Shown: one piece after another, positions 42,301 to 54,572 of the stretch
Numbering within the stretch: position 1 is the stretch's first letter
Layout of the letters: every line of letters begins with the position of its first letter
Origin: Cliona cf. orientalis
Lineage: Eukaryota > Porifera > Demospongiae > Clionaida > Clionaidae
Direction of reading: 5' to 3'
DNA: 64,000 nt
Assembly (NCBI GenBank): GCA_963930775.1
Contig: OZ005692.1
Coordinates: forward strand, 6,310,135-6,374,134
Notes under the pieces: generated by a model
Database searches by the model: none
Seen by the model: the letters and a program-made list of their open reading frames with translations, nothing else
What the model was told of the DNA's origin: nothing
Translations under genes and position numbers: made by a program

Positions 42301-43928
42301 TGCTGAAGAAAAAGGTATATGCCATAATATAACTGACTAAATTTAATATGCAGCTACACGATACTATACAGCATGTGTGTAAGTCCTGTTTCTAGCTTCA
42401 TTCCCAGGTTCTATTCCTAATTTTTTCAATGTTGCATGTTGAAAGTTCAATATTGGAAAAAGATCTGGAGATAAGAATTATTATAAAGGGCCCAGCTTGC
42501 ATAATAGCTATATTGAGTGATGTGTCAAGCTCAGTGAGTACTAATCACAGCCACATTTAAACACACAGAATGGTGAATTTGTAACTGGTCCTGGTGCTCG
42601 TCAGTTTCTTGGGCTGGGGAATGACGGCAAGGAAATCGCTCCACCCAATTTGAGCCAAACCGAGTATGAAAAAGTGTTTATTCAGTCCAGATCTTATGAT
42701 CAAAAACTAGACCCAGAAACAGAATTTTTATTACGTAAGTTTCGTACATGCAATAAAACAGCTTTCACGATTATACTTATGCTATTGTACTGCAGTAAAT
42801 TCAGGTGATTTTGAAGAAATTACTGACTATAAACTATTTGATGTTGAGGAAGACTGCTCTGTGGTCGAGTTTGGGAGTAAGATCATCACACCAGACTATC
42901 AAGTAAAATCTGGTTATGGTTTTTATGAGTTTGTTGTTCCAGAATACATTGCAAAAAATAAAAGAGTGATTCTGATTGACAAGGTATGCTCAAGCCTAAA
43001 AGTATTACACATATCTAAGAGGGACTGAATGTATTAACTCATTTTGGACCTGCAGGAGAATAAAATGTTTACCGGTATTGGTGCTCGCCGTTTCATTGGA
43101 GCTGTAGAGGAATATGATCAATTGGAAAAAATTAAGCCCCCTATAATGGATGCAACTTGTGAATGGAAGCATGTCTTTATCCAGAGCAACAGCTATAATC
43201 GAAAACTAAAAAAAGGAACCAAATTTCTTTACTGTAAGTTCTTAGTCATATTCTCAGCAACCATACATAACTGAAAGTAAAAGTGATGGCTGACGAGAGA
43301 AAGAGAGAGGGAGGGAGGGAGAGAGAGTACGTCTCAGATCTAGAGAGAGAGAGAGAGAGAGAATCGTCAGATTTTTCATTACCCAGGCTTTCTGCAGGAT
43401 AGGATAATGATTGTTATGTATTTCACATGCATGCAGGTACTACTTATCTTGATCAAGTCGATAATACAGCATCTGTACCGGAATATCATACAATAAATCA
43501 AGACATTGAAGTAATTAACTTCTTGAAACATCAATTGAATTTGACTCGCTACAGTCCTGAGGATGGTTGTGGATTTTATGAATTTTCCCAACCTGAACAT
43601 GTTTCAAAAGATAAAATGGTGATGCTATTGGACAAGGTAATTTGTTACTATCAAAGCTGCATGATTGTTGATATTTGTGTGCACAGCATGTACTGAAAGA
43701 TGTATTATAATGTTTTAATTACTTTAGAAGGATAAATTGTTCACTGGTCCTGGTGCTCGTCACTTCATAGGAGCAAAGCATGGATATGATGATCACAAAC
43801 AAATAGACCCACCAAATCTAATTGGTACAAGGTGGAAATGTGTGTTTATTCAAAGCAAAAGTTATGACAGGACTCTCAAAAGTGGAACAGTGTTTCTATT
43901 CTTTAGAAATGAGGTTTCTACTATGTAA
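35220..43928 (+). CDS. receptor R2: Ig/FN3 membrane protein with six tandem cytoplasmic modules
   Basis: Twenty exons, beginning 35220-35271, 37508-37867, 37953-38228, 38432-38520, 38578-38809, 38868-39155, 39211-39329, 39598-39659, then twelve module exons 39747-43928; 3672 nt, 1223 aa, all junctions in frame. Residues 1-17 are a signal peptide (VLVLFLCYIQA). 18-137 are Ig-like (CVCNGGNVTFRC), 138-229 FN3-like (LIFNWTSPFMHC), 230-336 a second FN3-like domain ending ITVSVFATNMFG, and 337-432 a further beta domain. The transmembrane helix (GVTITALVVLVMTIICAAM) is followed by YRKKKTK as stop-transfer. Residues about 494-1223 are six A+B modules; consensus features are GYGYxEF, VxLMxK, FTGPGARxFIG, PP, WKxVFIQ and GTKFLY. 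Exon 4 is 89 bp in both R1 and R2 and early phases match. R2 has no sushi exon. The module matches no domain I know; an adaptor or signalling scaffold is conceivable but not shown. Alternatives: a terminal exon at 39498-39545 and a NAGNAG acceptor at exon 3. Confidence 0.85.
36321..36352. repeat. (TTTC)n microsatellite in R2 intron 1
   Basis: Consecutive TTTC units within the 2.2-kb first intron of R2. An open frame at 35981-36352 runs into it and is not considered a gene. Confidence 0.85.
36637..36790. repeat. degenerate duplicated segment in R2 intron 1
   Basis: GGATCGATCAAGGATATGAA with CAAGGCTCGAGGA, and GGATAGATCATGGATATGAA with CAAGGCTCGAGGA, are two diverged direct copies about 85 bp apart. 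Origin unknown. Confidence 0.6.
37049..37373. mobile_element. MITE, GAAGTAGGGATGG inverted-repeat family, copy B
   Basis: Arms of about 130 bp: ACAAGTATAAAAACAATTG at the left and CAATTGTTTTTATACTTGT at the right, with ATCACATCCACTATACATCC and GGATGTATAGTGGATGTGAT inside. It lies in R2 intron 1, about 130 bp before the Ig exon. Confidence 0.9.
39498..39545 (+). other. candidate alternative terminal exon of R2
   Basis: A TTTTTACTCAG acceptor is followed, in phase 0 with the transmembrane exon, by codons for ESVDITLSEALPHVS and a TAA stop. Splicing to it instead of 39598 would give a short-tailed receptor without the six modules. It is purely predicted; the frame agreement could be chance. Confidence 0.35.
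39747..43928 (+). repeat. six-unit cytoplasmic module array of R2, each unit two exons
   Basis: A exons: 39747-39933, 40433-40614, 41347-41531, 42115-42314, 42796-42983, 43437-43636. B exons: 40005-40173, 41116-41293, 41625-41784, 42569-42734, 43056-43233, 43728-43928. A exons carry EEDC/PSDC-like, GYGYHEF or GCGYFEF and LMxK motifs; B exons carry FTGxGARxFIG, PP, VFIQ and KFLY. Every A ends in phase 0 and every B but the last ends in phase 1, so A+B pairs are frame-neutral units that can be gained or lost. Confidence 0.9.
43294..43363. repeat. purine-rich GA/GGGA simple repeat
   Basis: GAGA and GGGAGGGA runs in the R2 intron between module 5 and module 6. No other content. Confidence 0.85.
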
Positions 43929-44845
43929 GGGTGGTTAACTAAACTCTGAATAATAGTTAGCTCACAGTAGCAGACAAAATATAAACTTTATACATACAAT
44001 AATTATGACTAGCTGGACATGTTGCATTGCTTTGATTGTATTCTTAATTTTTGAGTACATAGCTGCATAATTGTGTACATTCATTGATATGTTACGTCAC
44101 ATGACAGTCAATCAAATTTAGCCTCAACATTAATTTTGACATGCATAATTTTTGCGTGGATAATCAATTCCACCATTAACACTGAAGTGCCTCAGTGACA
44201 AAAGAAAATTGACTGAGAATGAGAGTGCATATTGATCATCGTTTGCCAACACCACTTAGACTGCTGTCATGAAATTTAAAATCAGGAAAGCTATTTCTAA
44301 GGGCTCTCTGATCATGATTTTCCACGAAAATTAGCCCCCCTGAAAATTACCTACCATATAGTATTACATCAAATGCAACATGACTCAATAAGTGCTATAT
44401 ATCCATTTTTAATTATTCTTACATAAGGTGTTAAAAGATAATATTATATATGCTGTTGTCACTGTGTCACTATTACCTTTGATACACAGTAACTATTGGC
44501 TTTTTATCAGGTATATATTATATATAGATATCCCCTCCCATCCCAATAACATTATGACTAGATATGAACTATCCCCTCCCATCCCAATAACATTGTGACT
44601 AGATATGAACTATCAATTTAAGTTGACTATGAAAGTTTGTTATAACTATACATTGTGTGAAGAAGACAAAGCAAATGATTGTACTACAAACACTAACTTA
44701 TTTCATGGCTCTTATGTGCACAATGGCAATTATAAAATTCAGCCAAATTACAATGTCATGATTTGAACATATTGTATTATAGCTATCACTGACTCATTCA
44801 AATTAAGGAGAATAGCCACCAAATCAGAGGAGAATAATTAAGATA
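43929..44845. other. intergenic, 41-bp tandem duplication
   Basis: No gene seen. A 41-bp unit starting ATCCCCTCCCATCCC occurs twice at 44530-44611. The rest is AT-rich and would include the 3' UTR of R2 and the promoter of the following small gene. Confidence 0.7.
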
Positions 44846-45244
44846 ATGGCATCTCTCATCACCTGGGTTGTATTGTGTGTGTTTCTCATCGGCACAATCA
44901 GTGCTGCTCCTGTCAACTTGAAGGATCAAAACAGTCTCGACTGGCATACTGGAGCCAAACTGCAGTCAAATGAGATGCAGTCAGCAGAAACTAGCACTAT
45001 GCTTCGCAATTTGTTTTCATCATTTGGACCTACTCATCAGGAACACAATCTGCATTCTAAACTTCAGTCAAATGATGTAGAATTTAGTGACAGTATTTTG
45101 AAGGACCTCCTTGGTTACCTGATCTCAGCCAACAATGAAGAGAATATGCAGACTGGACTTGTCAATAAAGGTGCTATGATTGAAACCATTAATAATCTTC
45201 CCACTGAACTGCAAGCAAAGTTCTTTGAGAATCTCTTTGGTTGA
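44846..45244 (+). CDS. small secreted protein, intronless, unknown function
   Basis: 132 codons in one frame. Residues 1-21 form a clear signal peptide (LITWVVLCVFLIGTISAA) with a likely cleavage site before PVN. The mature part of about 110 residues is Cys-free, Gln/Asn/Ser-rich and contains the phrase KLQSN twice (GAKLQSNEMQS, HSKLQSNDVEF), suggesting an internal duplication. The last third (LKDLLGYLI, TELQAKFFENLFG) looks amphipathic helical. No transmembrane helix. I do not recognise a family. It lies 0.9 kb downstream of R2 on the same strand. It could be a secreted peptide precursor, though no dibasic cleavage sites are evident. The ORF alone does not prove it is a gene. Confidence 0.55.
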   Translation: MASLITWVVLCVFLIGTISAAPVNLKDQNSLDWHTGAKLQSNEMQSAETSTMLRNLFSSFGPTHQEHNLHSKLQSNDVEFSDSILKDLLGYLISANNEENMQTGLVNKGAMIETINNLPTELQAKFFENLFG

Positions 45245-45605
45245 ATCATAACAAACTTACAGTGATAACCGTGTAGCTAGCTATAATACGGACCAGACAT
45301 TAATGCTTTATTTGTTATGCATAATTATTATGTTATCGGTGTATTAGTTCTTTTCATTTCTTATGTGATAATGATGTATTGCCTTAGCAAAGTTTTTTTT
45401 CCCAGAAAACGAGCTTCACACATGTACACTTCAATAATTATTATTATCATTATTGTGTAGATCAAAGAAGGTAGTCTGCGTGATTGACACATATATACAG
45501 GTGCTTGACTGTTACTGTTTGCTACTTGTTACTGGATTACAGTATGCTACTACAATAATACTACGATAGTAATTATCATGGAATAAAAATTATTAAATTT
45601 CAAGA

Positions 45606-48600
45606 TTATAAAAAATTACTGGTGGGTAATCCCTCTTCAAATGAGGTTTCCACATCTGCTGAGGCCTTTCTTCGAATCATTGATTGTTCACTGTTCTCCT
45701 CCTCTCCACTGGAGTCCTGACTTGATGCTAGCTGTGTGGGTACCAACTGCATTTTGATGTAGTGTAACGCCAAGGACTGACGCTTTAGAACTTGATTCAA
45801 CACTATTGCTGGTACACCTTTGACATCTGACTGAAAGCACATGCATTGTGGAATAGCACCAATTTAATAGCTGTGTAATATACTGACTCGTTACCGTACT
45901 GATTACTTTTGGTGGTTGGTGTAGTGTGCATGTTGAGAATGCCGGCCTAACTCACTCCAAGAGGCACCATTGGCCAGTGTATGTATAGGGTATCTAAGTT
46001 AGGAATCATGGCGATTTTTGTGCTGATGATAGTCTAAGACAGATAAATCGATTGTCTGCAGGCAATAATCTTTTTCAGGTAACACAGCAATAGCCTCTGT
46101 CTTTTCCTAGTACATGTACAGTGGCTACCAGCTAGCAGCAACATGTTAGCAGGTTCTCATATCAGTGCACGTGGGCATCTAAAGAGCTTTAAATTAATAT
46201 ATTAATTTGTGGCCAATATTTCTTCTATAGGCTTTATCAACATTATTCATGCATGGCATGTTCACAAGAATTGTTGAAACACTTGTACTACAGTTCCTGT
46301 TTAAACAGGAAGTTATAAAAATACCAATATCACAGTTGCCAACTCACATTTACAACATAGGTGACCAAAGTCTTTGATGGATTTCCAGCATACGGCTCTA
46401 GAACCCAACCTGAACCAAGCCTTATCTATATATGAGAAAAGAATAAATAACTAAACAGTAATAATTATTAATAACTAACTTACGTCAATACGTTTTATTC
46501 CTTGGGAACAAGGATAATCTGGATCATCTATTGATAACCCTACTTTAATAAAAGTGCCTCCCTGTGACACAACATTTAGGGATAGTGGGCAAATATTCGA
46601 GATAGTATATATATAATTATTATACCTTATACTGGCACCGAGCAAAACACAGTACCTCTCGAATGAATGATACAATACAAGATGTATGTTCAAACCTCAT
46701 ATAAGCTGCAGATAAATTATTGTGTAGAGTATGATAATACAGTAGCAGTCAAATAAAAGTTTACTTAGCATATTATTATGTACATGTATACTGTGTACAT
46801 AGGTAGGTTGCCCACACAGCCGCAGTGTACCAACACTGTAGAACAAACATAGCAGCTGTACGCACACTTTTGATTAGGACTGTGACATTATGGGCAGAAA
46901 TTGAACATGCCTCATTCACTCCTCTTGTTTTGTCAGAAACTGGTGGAATGGCACAACAAGGCTACTGCGTTCTTGCATCTTGCTTGGTAACCAAAAGGAA
47001 TCAGCCCTACGGCTCAACAATGTCTGGCTACGCTGCTGACTTACTTTCTTCCTACTTTGGTCAGCGATTCAGTGCATAAGGGCACTCCTCCAGACTCCCC
47101 CATGGTAATGCAGGTAAAGGCTCTATAGCAACTGTTGCAACTGCAATAGCAATAGTTAGAGACTGAGTCCAAGGTCTGTATGCATTTTAAGAGACCCAAA
47201 GGCCCAAGGCTGTAGCATCCCGAGCGAAGTGAGGGTGCTATTATGACGCAAATGCAAACCGCCAAAACTTATAAAATATTTGACAGGGAAAAAAAGGCAA
47301 AGTAGATTTGAAACCGTTCCATTCCATTCCACACATACATAAGAGCCCAAGCACTCAGCCAACACCATTGTTGCTGCTGGCAGCTGTTATTTTATAGACA
47401 AACCCTACACAACCAAGCCCCTCCTACACTAAGTTAGCCCTTCTAACCATTCATAATCCAGCCCCTCCCTTCCATACAGTCAACGTAGAGACTAACCATT
47501 CGCATCCCATCCCCTGACCTCCCAGCCCCTCCCATCCATACAGTCCAGCGATCGCAGTGGCGTACATGTACGTACCAGCGTATCGCAATCGGATCGGGAT
47601 CGCATTTGCATTGTTATAAGTGCTACTAAGGGCCTGAGGATCTCTTATAAAAGCGTAGAGACCATTGGACGAGGACTCTAACTGATTTAGAATATACGTA
47701 GCATGGTAGTTGACCTGAGGACTAGGCTACTGTTGCACTGTGCATCTTTCTTTGCCCTTGGTTACACTTGTAGGTCTCTATGAAAACTTGTAGGTCTCTA
47801 AAATTAGAGACCTCTGAGTGACCAATCAGATCACAGTATTAATTTTGTTACAATTATATTATGTGATCACAATCTACAATTATATTATGTGATCACAATC
47901 CTTCCAACAATGATGGGCCTGACCACTTCAAATTTAATTGCTTCCTACGTAGGAAGTGGTATAGGTACAATGTACCTACTTATTCTCTTATCATTCTTAG
48001 ATCCTACTTGTAACAAATACCGTGATATGATTGGTTAAACTGAAGTATCTAGAAAGTCATGTGAGCTCTGTAGAAAATCTTCTTGCCTATGGTTAGGGTT
48101 ATTGCTAGGCAGCAGTTTATGTGTTTAGCTTTTGGGCATTGTTGCTAGGATCTAAATACGTTAGATACTGCTTAGTCGGTTTCTATGTGATTTCGAAGAG
48201 CGAAGGGCGCAGTAGAACCCTCGCTTCACTCAGGATTCTATACAGAGCCCTTCAGTCTTCTAAATCATGTAGAAACCTCCTACTATTGTTTAGAAATACT
48301 ATTACAATCCTAGTGTGAGGCAATTTCCAATCACATCGATTTTTACCTGACGCTAGCCTACACTACTAGCTATATACTACAATGCTTTTAGGTCCAAAAT
48401 GTTTATGAAACCACCTTCAGAACACAATACTAGAGCTCTGTAGAGCACATACCCCACGTGCTCTGTAGCCACTGTAGCACACTCTGAGGCATAGCTGTTT
48501 CATGACGTGACGACCCTTTCCAACACAGAGCTTGAGCATGCGCAGTCGCATCAGTATACTATTATGCAAAAAGAGTGGGTGTGGTCGATAAACCACAGGC

Positions 48601-51600
48601 ATGCTGCATAGAAAATGCATGATTTGTAGCACTAGTAAGCTTACCTTTTTGAGCAATTTGAAGCACGTACAAACCAGTTTTTCATGGTTGTGCTTACAGC
48701 ACGTACAGATGCCTAGAATGCGAGTTGTGGCGATTTTCGTGCCGACAACAACGACGATGACAACAACAACAACAGACAGACAAAACTGATTGCTTTACCC
48801 CTTGCGCATGCACGTGGGGTAATAATACCGGTACATCATAGGCTGCAGGGTATAGGGTATGGACACATGCATAACTGTTAATAATAAACTGCAATAGTCA
48901 TTGCAAGAACTATTACTACCGTAATTCTTTCTAAGCTGCCTGAAAGCTTTAGTTGATAGTGTACACGTATTTTGCATCCTGATGTAGACAGCAAATTAAA
49001 CAAGGAACAAAAAATTATGGGCTTACCTATAGTATCTAGAGGATTGCTGGACTCAGGAGAAAGCGTCTTCATAGTACTGGCTTCCTAATAAATACGAGAC
49101 ATTGTAATAATATTATACTGCACACAATTAATTCTTGAATGCAATAGGTGTATATACTCACAACGAGATACTTATCCCAGGTTATGTTATTCTCAGTGAG
49201 CTTGAGAAACTCTGCCACCTCTTGCAGGGGAAGATCAATGACTCCTCGTCCAGCCCAACTATAAAGAACAGGTAAGAGTAGTGACGTGTATGCACGTATT
49301 TGGACAAGATTACATGTGGTTGTGGTATATGGACGCTGCAGGTCTCATCCCCAACTGCAGGTCGTTCCTAGCTAGAGAAACTTACGTTATGCTTACCATG
49401 TTAAAGGTGAACCCAAATACAATTTCTTTCGGAACACCATGATATCACGTTTGCAATGTTCATATCTGAAAAACATGACATTGTACATCTTCATTCATGA
49501 TAAACACATCATAAAGATTCACCCCAATGAGGATATATTATAAATTTGCATATGTATCAGCTTGAATATTTTGGTCCTACACTGATAACTTTTTGGTAGT
49601 GATGGGGCTTGAGTTGTCATGCCCATTTTTGTGACTATGCCTACTATCGCCACGTGGGCCATGGCAGTGGCAACAGAGAAAATGATCTAATCTTGCACCT
49701 GAACACTCTGGTATCAATGAATGGTGGATGGGTATTACATAAGTTAAGTCCATATGGTGTTAGCTCCCCCTCCCCCAGTTATCTACACCTTTGCTGAGTG
49801 AGGCATGCAGAATGTGTTGCATCCAGTACACCATGCTTTAGTATTGAGCTTTCCTGTGTTTGCAGATTCACAAGCTTGGCATGCAGGTAATGTGATAATA
49901 TGATACAGGGTTGATCATTGCTTTGTAATTTGCGTGTTTAATAATTTAATTATCAAACCATGCCACTCAAGTTGCTATAGTATACTGACAGAGAAGTAAC
50001 ATCTAACCAAGAGATGTCTCATTAAATCGATATACCGGATATTTATGTGTGACAGCTACTATAACAATGAGTTGGCTGGCCCTTACACAGTGATCACTAT
50101 ATACAGGTTTGATAGTATTGTGTCCAACAGTAATAGATACATGTATATGTACTATAATATACGTACAATGTGTGACATCATTGGCTAAGCACACTGACTA
50201 GTGCAACAACCATTATATCCACTCTTGAATATGTACATTTGTTGGTAGTTGCCTAGCAACCAAAGTTTTTTTATAGGCAATTTGCCGGCTATGGGAAGGG
50301 GTTAGGTCATCATAAAGTAGGCCAATGATGAATAGAGGTCAACTATCAACCAAATAGTTATCTGACAGTAATTGGGCCATGCATCTCATGCACCCCAATT
50401 ACTGTCAGATAACTGTTATGTGTGTAATTCTCTAATTTGTTTAGACAGCAGAAACACCCTGTTCACACTAGATTGTGAGGGGTGCAGACATGATTGAGAA
50501 CTCTCTGGTGCAACAAATTGGCATTGAATCAGTGCCTATAATGTTTAATATGCATGATACAGTAACTTGTGCTTATTCAGTATGCTATTTTCCATAATAG
50601 TACAATGTCATGAGCAATGTGTTCATCTTAATGCTCCACTCAATTTGTACTGCAGTATCATGATCACAAGACTCTTAACGTATATGAACAATTACATTCT
50701 CGCACAAAATTAATATCCTATAACAAGATCCAAAGTGAAATTGTGTCCTTTTCCTCTAGATCTGCTGACACACGTACTCACACACACACACACACACACA
50801 TCAACAATTACATTCGACAATGCATACGCATCTCTATGGCATGAGGCATTAATATGGAGTGGTATTAGTGTCAAAAATAAAATTTGATATGCACAGTAAC
50901 ATGCTCTGCAAAGCGATTGGCAAAATGTGAAATTGTTCTGCAATTCAATCTGCAAGTTGGCTGACTCAGCAAATCAATCTGCATTTTGATCTACTGACTC
51001 AGCAAATCGATCTGCAAGTTGCACTGACTCAGCAAATCGATCTGCACTTTGATTTGCATTTCGATCTGCAATTTGTTCTAGTCTAACATGAGTGCATGCC
51101 CAGGCTCCTATTCTTGCTCAAAACGTATATACTTGTTCTGTATTTCAATTTGCGAGTCAATTCGCTCTGGGGTTAAGCTATTTATGCAGTCATTATTATT
51201 AGCAGAGAATTATGCAGTGAATGCAGTCCCAGTATAATTAAGACTATTATAGTGTTTTTAACTACACATGCATACTCTAATTTAGCATTGGTTGTCTAAC
51301 TAGTAAGTGAAGAAAGTATAGCTAAATGCCATAAGCACTCCATGTAATTATTATGGTATAATACCTATAATAGCTACATGTACTTTCAGTTGAGTATTCA
51401 ATCATTTAGGACTTGCTCTTAATTACATATTATGTGTAGCTATACTACACAGTTACAGCGTATTGGTATATTATTGTCACTAGTGACCTGATATTGAATT
51501 TGTCAATCTCATAGCTGCCATCCTATTAGGCAGATAATTGTTGTAATTAAAATTAACCTGCAGATCAATTTACAGAACCAACCTGCAGATCAAAATGCAA

Positions 51601-53174
51601 ATCAAAAGTGCAAATCGATTTGCTGAGTCAGCACAACTTGCAGATCAAAATGCAGATCGATTTGCTGAGTCAGCGCAACTTGCAGAACGATTCCACATTT
51701 TGCCAATCGCTTTGCAGAGCATGTTACTATGCATATCAAATATTTTTTTTGACACTAATACCACTCCATACATTAAGGCCACTCTTCTTTGTGCACACGG
51801 TCCTACAGTTCAGACTTCTGACCAATCCTAAGCCTTGTAATGTGGATTGATTTTCTCTCTGCCCGCGCGGTTACTGCCAAGCTACTGGGCGCATCCAAGA
51901 CACATATCCATCCCCTCATGCATTGACATGGATTATATAAAAAATGATCATCTGAAAATATTTTGTTGCATAGTATAATTATTATACAAACTTACTCCCA
52001 CTGAAGCTCTCGTTTGGAACTGTTCTTTTTCTCACGACTGTCCTCAGTACCATACTTAAAATCAACCTGGGCAACTTGAGCAACCTAATACAATAATGGT
52101 CTGATCATATAGCATGTTACATGCAGCGTACATAATGGACGGAGACAGTTTATATTTATGGTGCAACACACTGAGAGTTTTGAAGTTAAAGCAGTGACTA
52201 TTATGATTGCATGAACATGGTTCATGATAACATAAGTAATTATAACAAACCTCATCCTCTAAGTACTTGGTGGTGATATTTCCCACTGTATCCCAGTCCA
52301 AGTCTTTACCAGCATCCTTCTCTGGCAATGCTGTAATACCAAGCACAATTACTATTTAAAATAATTGAACATGGAGAAACATAATATACATAATATATGA
52401 AGAATTATCCGTAATTTAAATCATTCTTGCGTGTATTGGTTTGGATTTGGGATTGGGAATTATTTAATGGAGTGTTGCTGGTTTTTATCAATAGCTACCC
52501 AATGATAGAACTCTTTGGGAAGAATTACATATGAATATAACACTAGCTGTGCCTTTAGATTGAAACTAATAAGATCAGTAATCTCCATCCACATAATATA
52601 ATTATTATTTCGCTCCCTGAGCCTTATGTAAGTATGCATTCAGAGACCAGGTCAGTACTAAGTCAGAAATAGGTACATGTACTTCAACGTGACAATTGAT
52701 GGCCTGGAAATAAATTTCCAGCTCTGTGTAGTAGGTGCCCCTGATCCAAATTATACACCCACAAAAGCCGTAAGCGTGTGTTGTGAGTAGTGAAGTATAG
52801 CAATACATATAAATTAAATAGCCTTCTGTAGGCTAATTACCCCGAGCAAATACTGCCACGTGATTGTAACAGCAACTCGGCGATCATCACTAGCTATTAT
52901 GCTTGTTACTGATAGAGTCGATGCACAATTGTGCTAATCGTCAGCCACAAGTTACATTCGATGGATGTACATTGATATCAATGCATACATGCCAGCATGC
53001 TCGGCACTTGCCATAATCATAGATTATATAATATTATTCCTGGGATAAAAATATTATTATATCTATGCCATAATTATGTGATGATCTACGTAGCCTAGTC
53101 AGTTTCCATTCATATGCAGCAAAAACAAACACCTACCAGGCTGGCTGCTTACCAAAGAGTTGCCCGCGACACAT
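45606..53174 (-). CDS. START-domain lipid-transfer protein
   Basis: Nine exons on the minus strand: 53174-53153, 52330-52251, 52084-51996, 49258-49162, 49084-49027, 46705-46626, 46561-46484, 46425-46348, 45830-45606 (807 nt, 268 aa). Residues about 30-225 read as one START fold: WAGRGVIDLPLQEVAEFL, NNITWDKYLV, AYMRFEHTSC, GGTFIKVGLSIDDPDYP, LGSGWVLEPY, LVTYVVN, then a C-terminal helix region VKGVPAIVLNQVLKRQ. START domains carry a single lipid or sterol between membranes; the ligand cannot be told from sequence here. There is no signal peptide or membrane helix, so it is likely cytosolic. The C-terminal 40 residues are acidic and Ser-rich with RRKAS, a possible basophilic kinase site. Introns 3 (2.7 kb) and 5 (2.3 kb) are large and full of repeats, unlike the rest. 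The 22-bp first coding exon is the weakest part of the model. Confidence 0.8.
47995..48300. repeat. dispersed repeat in START-gene intron 5, inverse of 28683-29030
   Basis: It carries the inverse of the 28.7-kb copy, ending TAGAAACCTCCTACTATT. Just upstream, 47850-47900 is a 26-bp unit (ACAATTATATTATGTGATCA...) repeated twice. Confidence 0.65.
48430..48826. mobile_element. non-autonomous element, TACCCC...GGGGTA family, best copy
   Basis: The left end has GAGCTCTGTAGAGCACATAC then CCCACGTGC; the right end has GCGCATGCACGTGGGGTAAT. TACCCCACGTGC and GCACGTGGGGTA are terminal inverted repeats. The interior contains GGCGATTTTCGTGCCGACAA, also seen in the copies near 13370 and 15130. Confidence 0.7.
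50849..51776. mobile_element. inverted-repeat element with internal tandem arrays, START-gene intron 3
   Basis: Left arm starts TTAATATGGAGTGGTATTAG and right arm ends CTAATACCACTCCATACAT. Both arms pass through a CTCTGCAAAGCGATTGGCAA block and then an array of GCAGATCGATTTGCTGAGTC-like units (left arm inverse). The central 440 bp is unrelated. No transposase frame. Confidence 0.85.
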
Positions 53175-54572
53175 GGTACGCGGAACGTGTTATCGAAGAT
53201 AACCGCATCATTATAAATGCACTTAGGGTACACGTCCCAGTTATGAGACACTAAACTTATGACTACTTTTACACAATTGTTTTAGGAATAATTTAAATGG
53301 TACATTTTTTAAGGACTGCCTATGGCCTCTAATACATATCAACTTCACTACTAATTTGCTATCATTAGTACTGAACATGTTATGGGACGCCTGTCCCTAT
53401 TATGAGATACCACCTTCCCACTGAAAAAGGCAGTTATCATGAGGTGTTTTAAGATGACGTCTTACCCAAGTTGGCATGCTTAAAGTGAGGCTTGAGTGTT
53501 AACCTCAAAAAAATAAGTAGTTTGATGTAACAAATTAGCAAATTCATAAAGCTGATATGCCAAAAACCGAAAATCATTGTTTCACTACATTTTTAAGCAA
53601 CGAAAACGTAAACCCATATCAAAATAAGGTGGATAGCAAATTCAACTTAGCCGGTAATAGTTCTAATTAATAGGCACTATATAAATATAATGACCCCCAA
53701 ACCAGAAACTTCCATCTTCGTTAATATGGATGTCCCATAATACCAACTGTCTCACAATACCTACATATACCCTATGTACCTTGCCCGATGTTCACGCTGC
53801 AGCTTGTCCCGCTGATCCTAGTCTATTGGGAACCAAATTCAATAGTACAACACTGTCAAGCGTAACTTTTGAGCCAACTCGATGGTCTCACCGTTGGAAA
53901 CTTCGTTGCTGCACGTCTGGTTAAACCTGCCATTCCCTCTGGCTCTGCTTTTCTATTAGAGAGTAGAGTTATGGTATGGATCAGCCGCTGCCTTTTATGT
54001 TGATATACGACCTGGAGTGCAATGTGCAAGTCTACCCTCGAGCCACACCCTTTAAAATTAGAATGGAAGGGTATGGCGTTGTGCGTGGGAAGCCATAATA
54101 ATTATAATTAGCGTGCAATCGGTTTTTAATTAATCAGGCGAGATTGACTCAGATTATCGTTTGGCTTTTGAATAAATGTCGGCCGGGGGAGGGGAGGAGG
54201 CTAGCCTCGCAACTCACAAACACAAACTGTAGTGGATCTACCGTATCTGCGCAGCGATATGCTTATTATTGACTACCATTACCGTCAGATTTACTACTCT
54301 CGCGTGTTCTGATCTGAGACCGAGATCGATCGGGCGATAGACGATGGACTTTCTACTCGAGCTCATGCACGCACGGGCACGGGGTCACCATGACACCATG
54401 GCCATGGAACCATAACAGGATGTGGTTAATTTGGGCTGGGCATCGTGCACGCTGATATGCACCATGCATGCACGGTTGCTCTTGCTTGACACCTGCCATT
54501 AATTTTGACTGACGAATGACTTCGGTCAAAGTGGAGCTGCTGAACTCTTCAGGGACTATAGCAAATTAGAGT
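53175..54572. other. intergenic region between divergent START and Notum-like genes
   Basis: No gene found. It would contain both 5' regions. Phrases such as TATGAGATAC, CAGTTATGAGACAC and CCCATAATACC recur, perhaps a decayed repeat. The frame at 53730-53924 has no recognised similarity. Confidence 0.6.

Noticed and set aside
50903..51075. CRISPR-like spacing of short repeats
   Set aside because: Degenerate tandem units inside an inverted-repeat element, with no unique spacers and a eukaryotic context.
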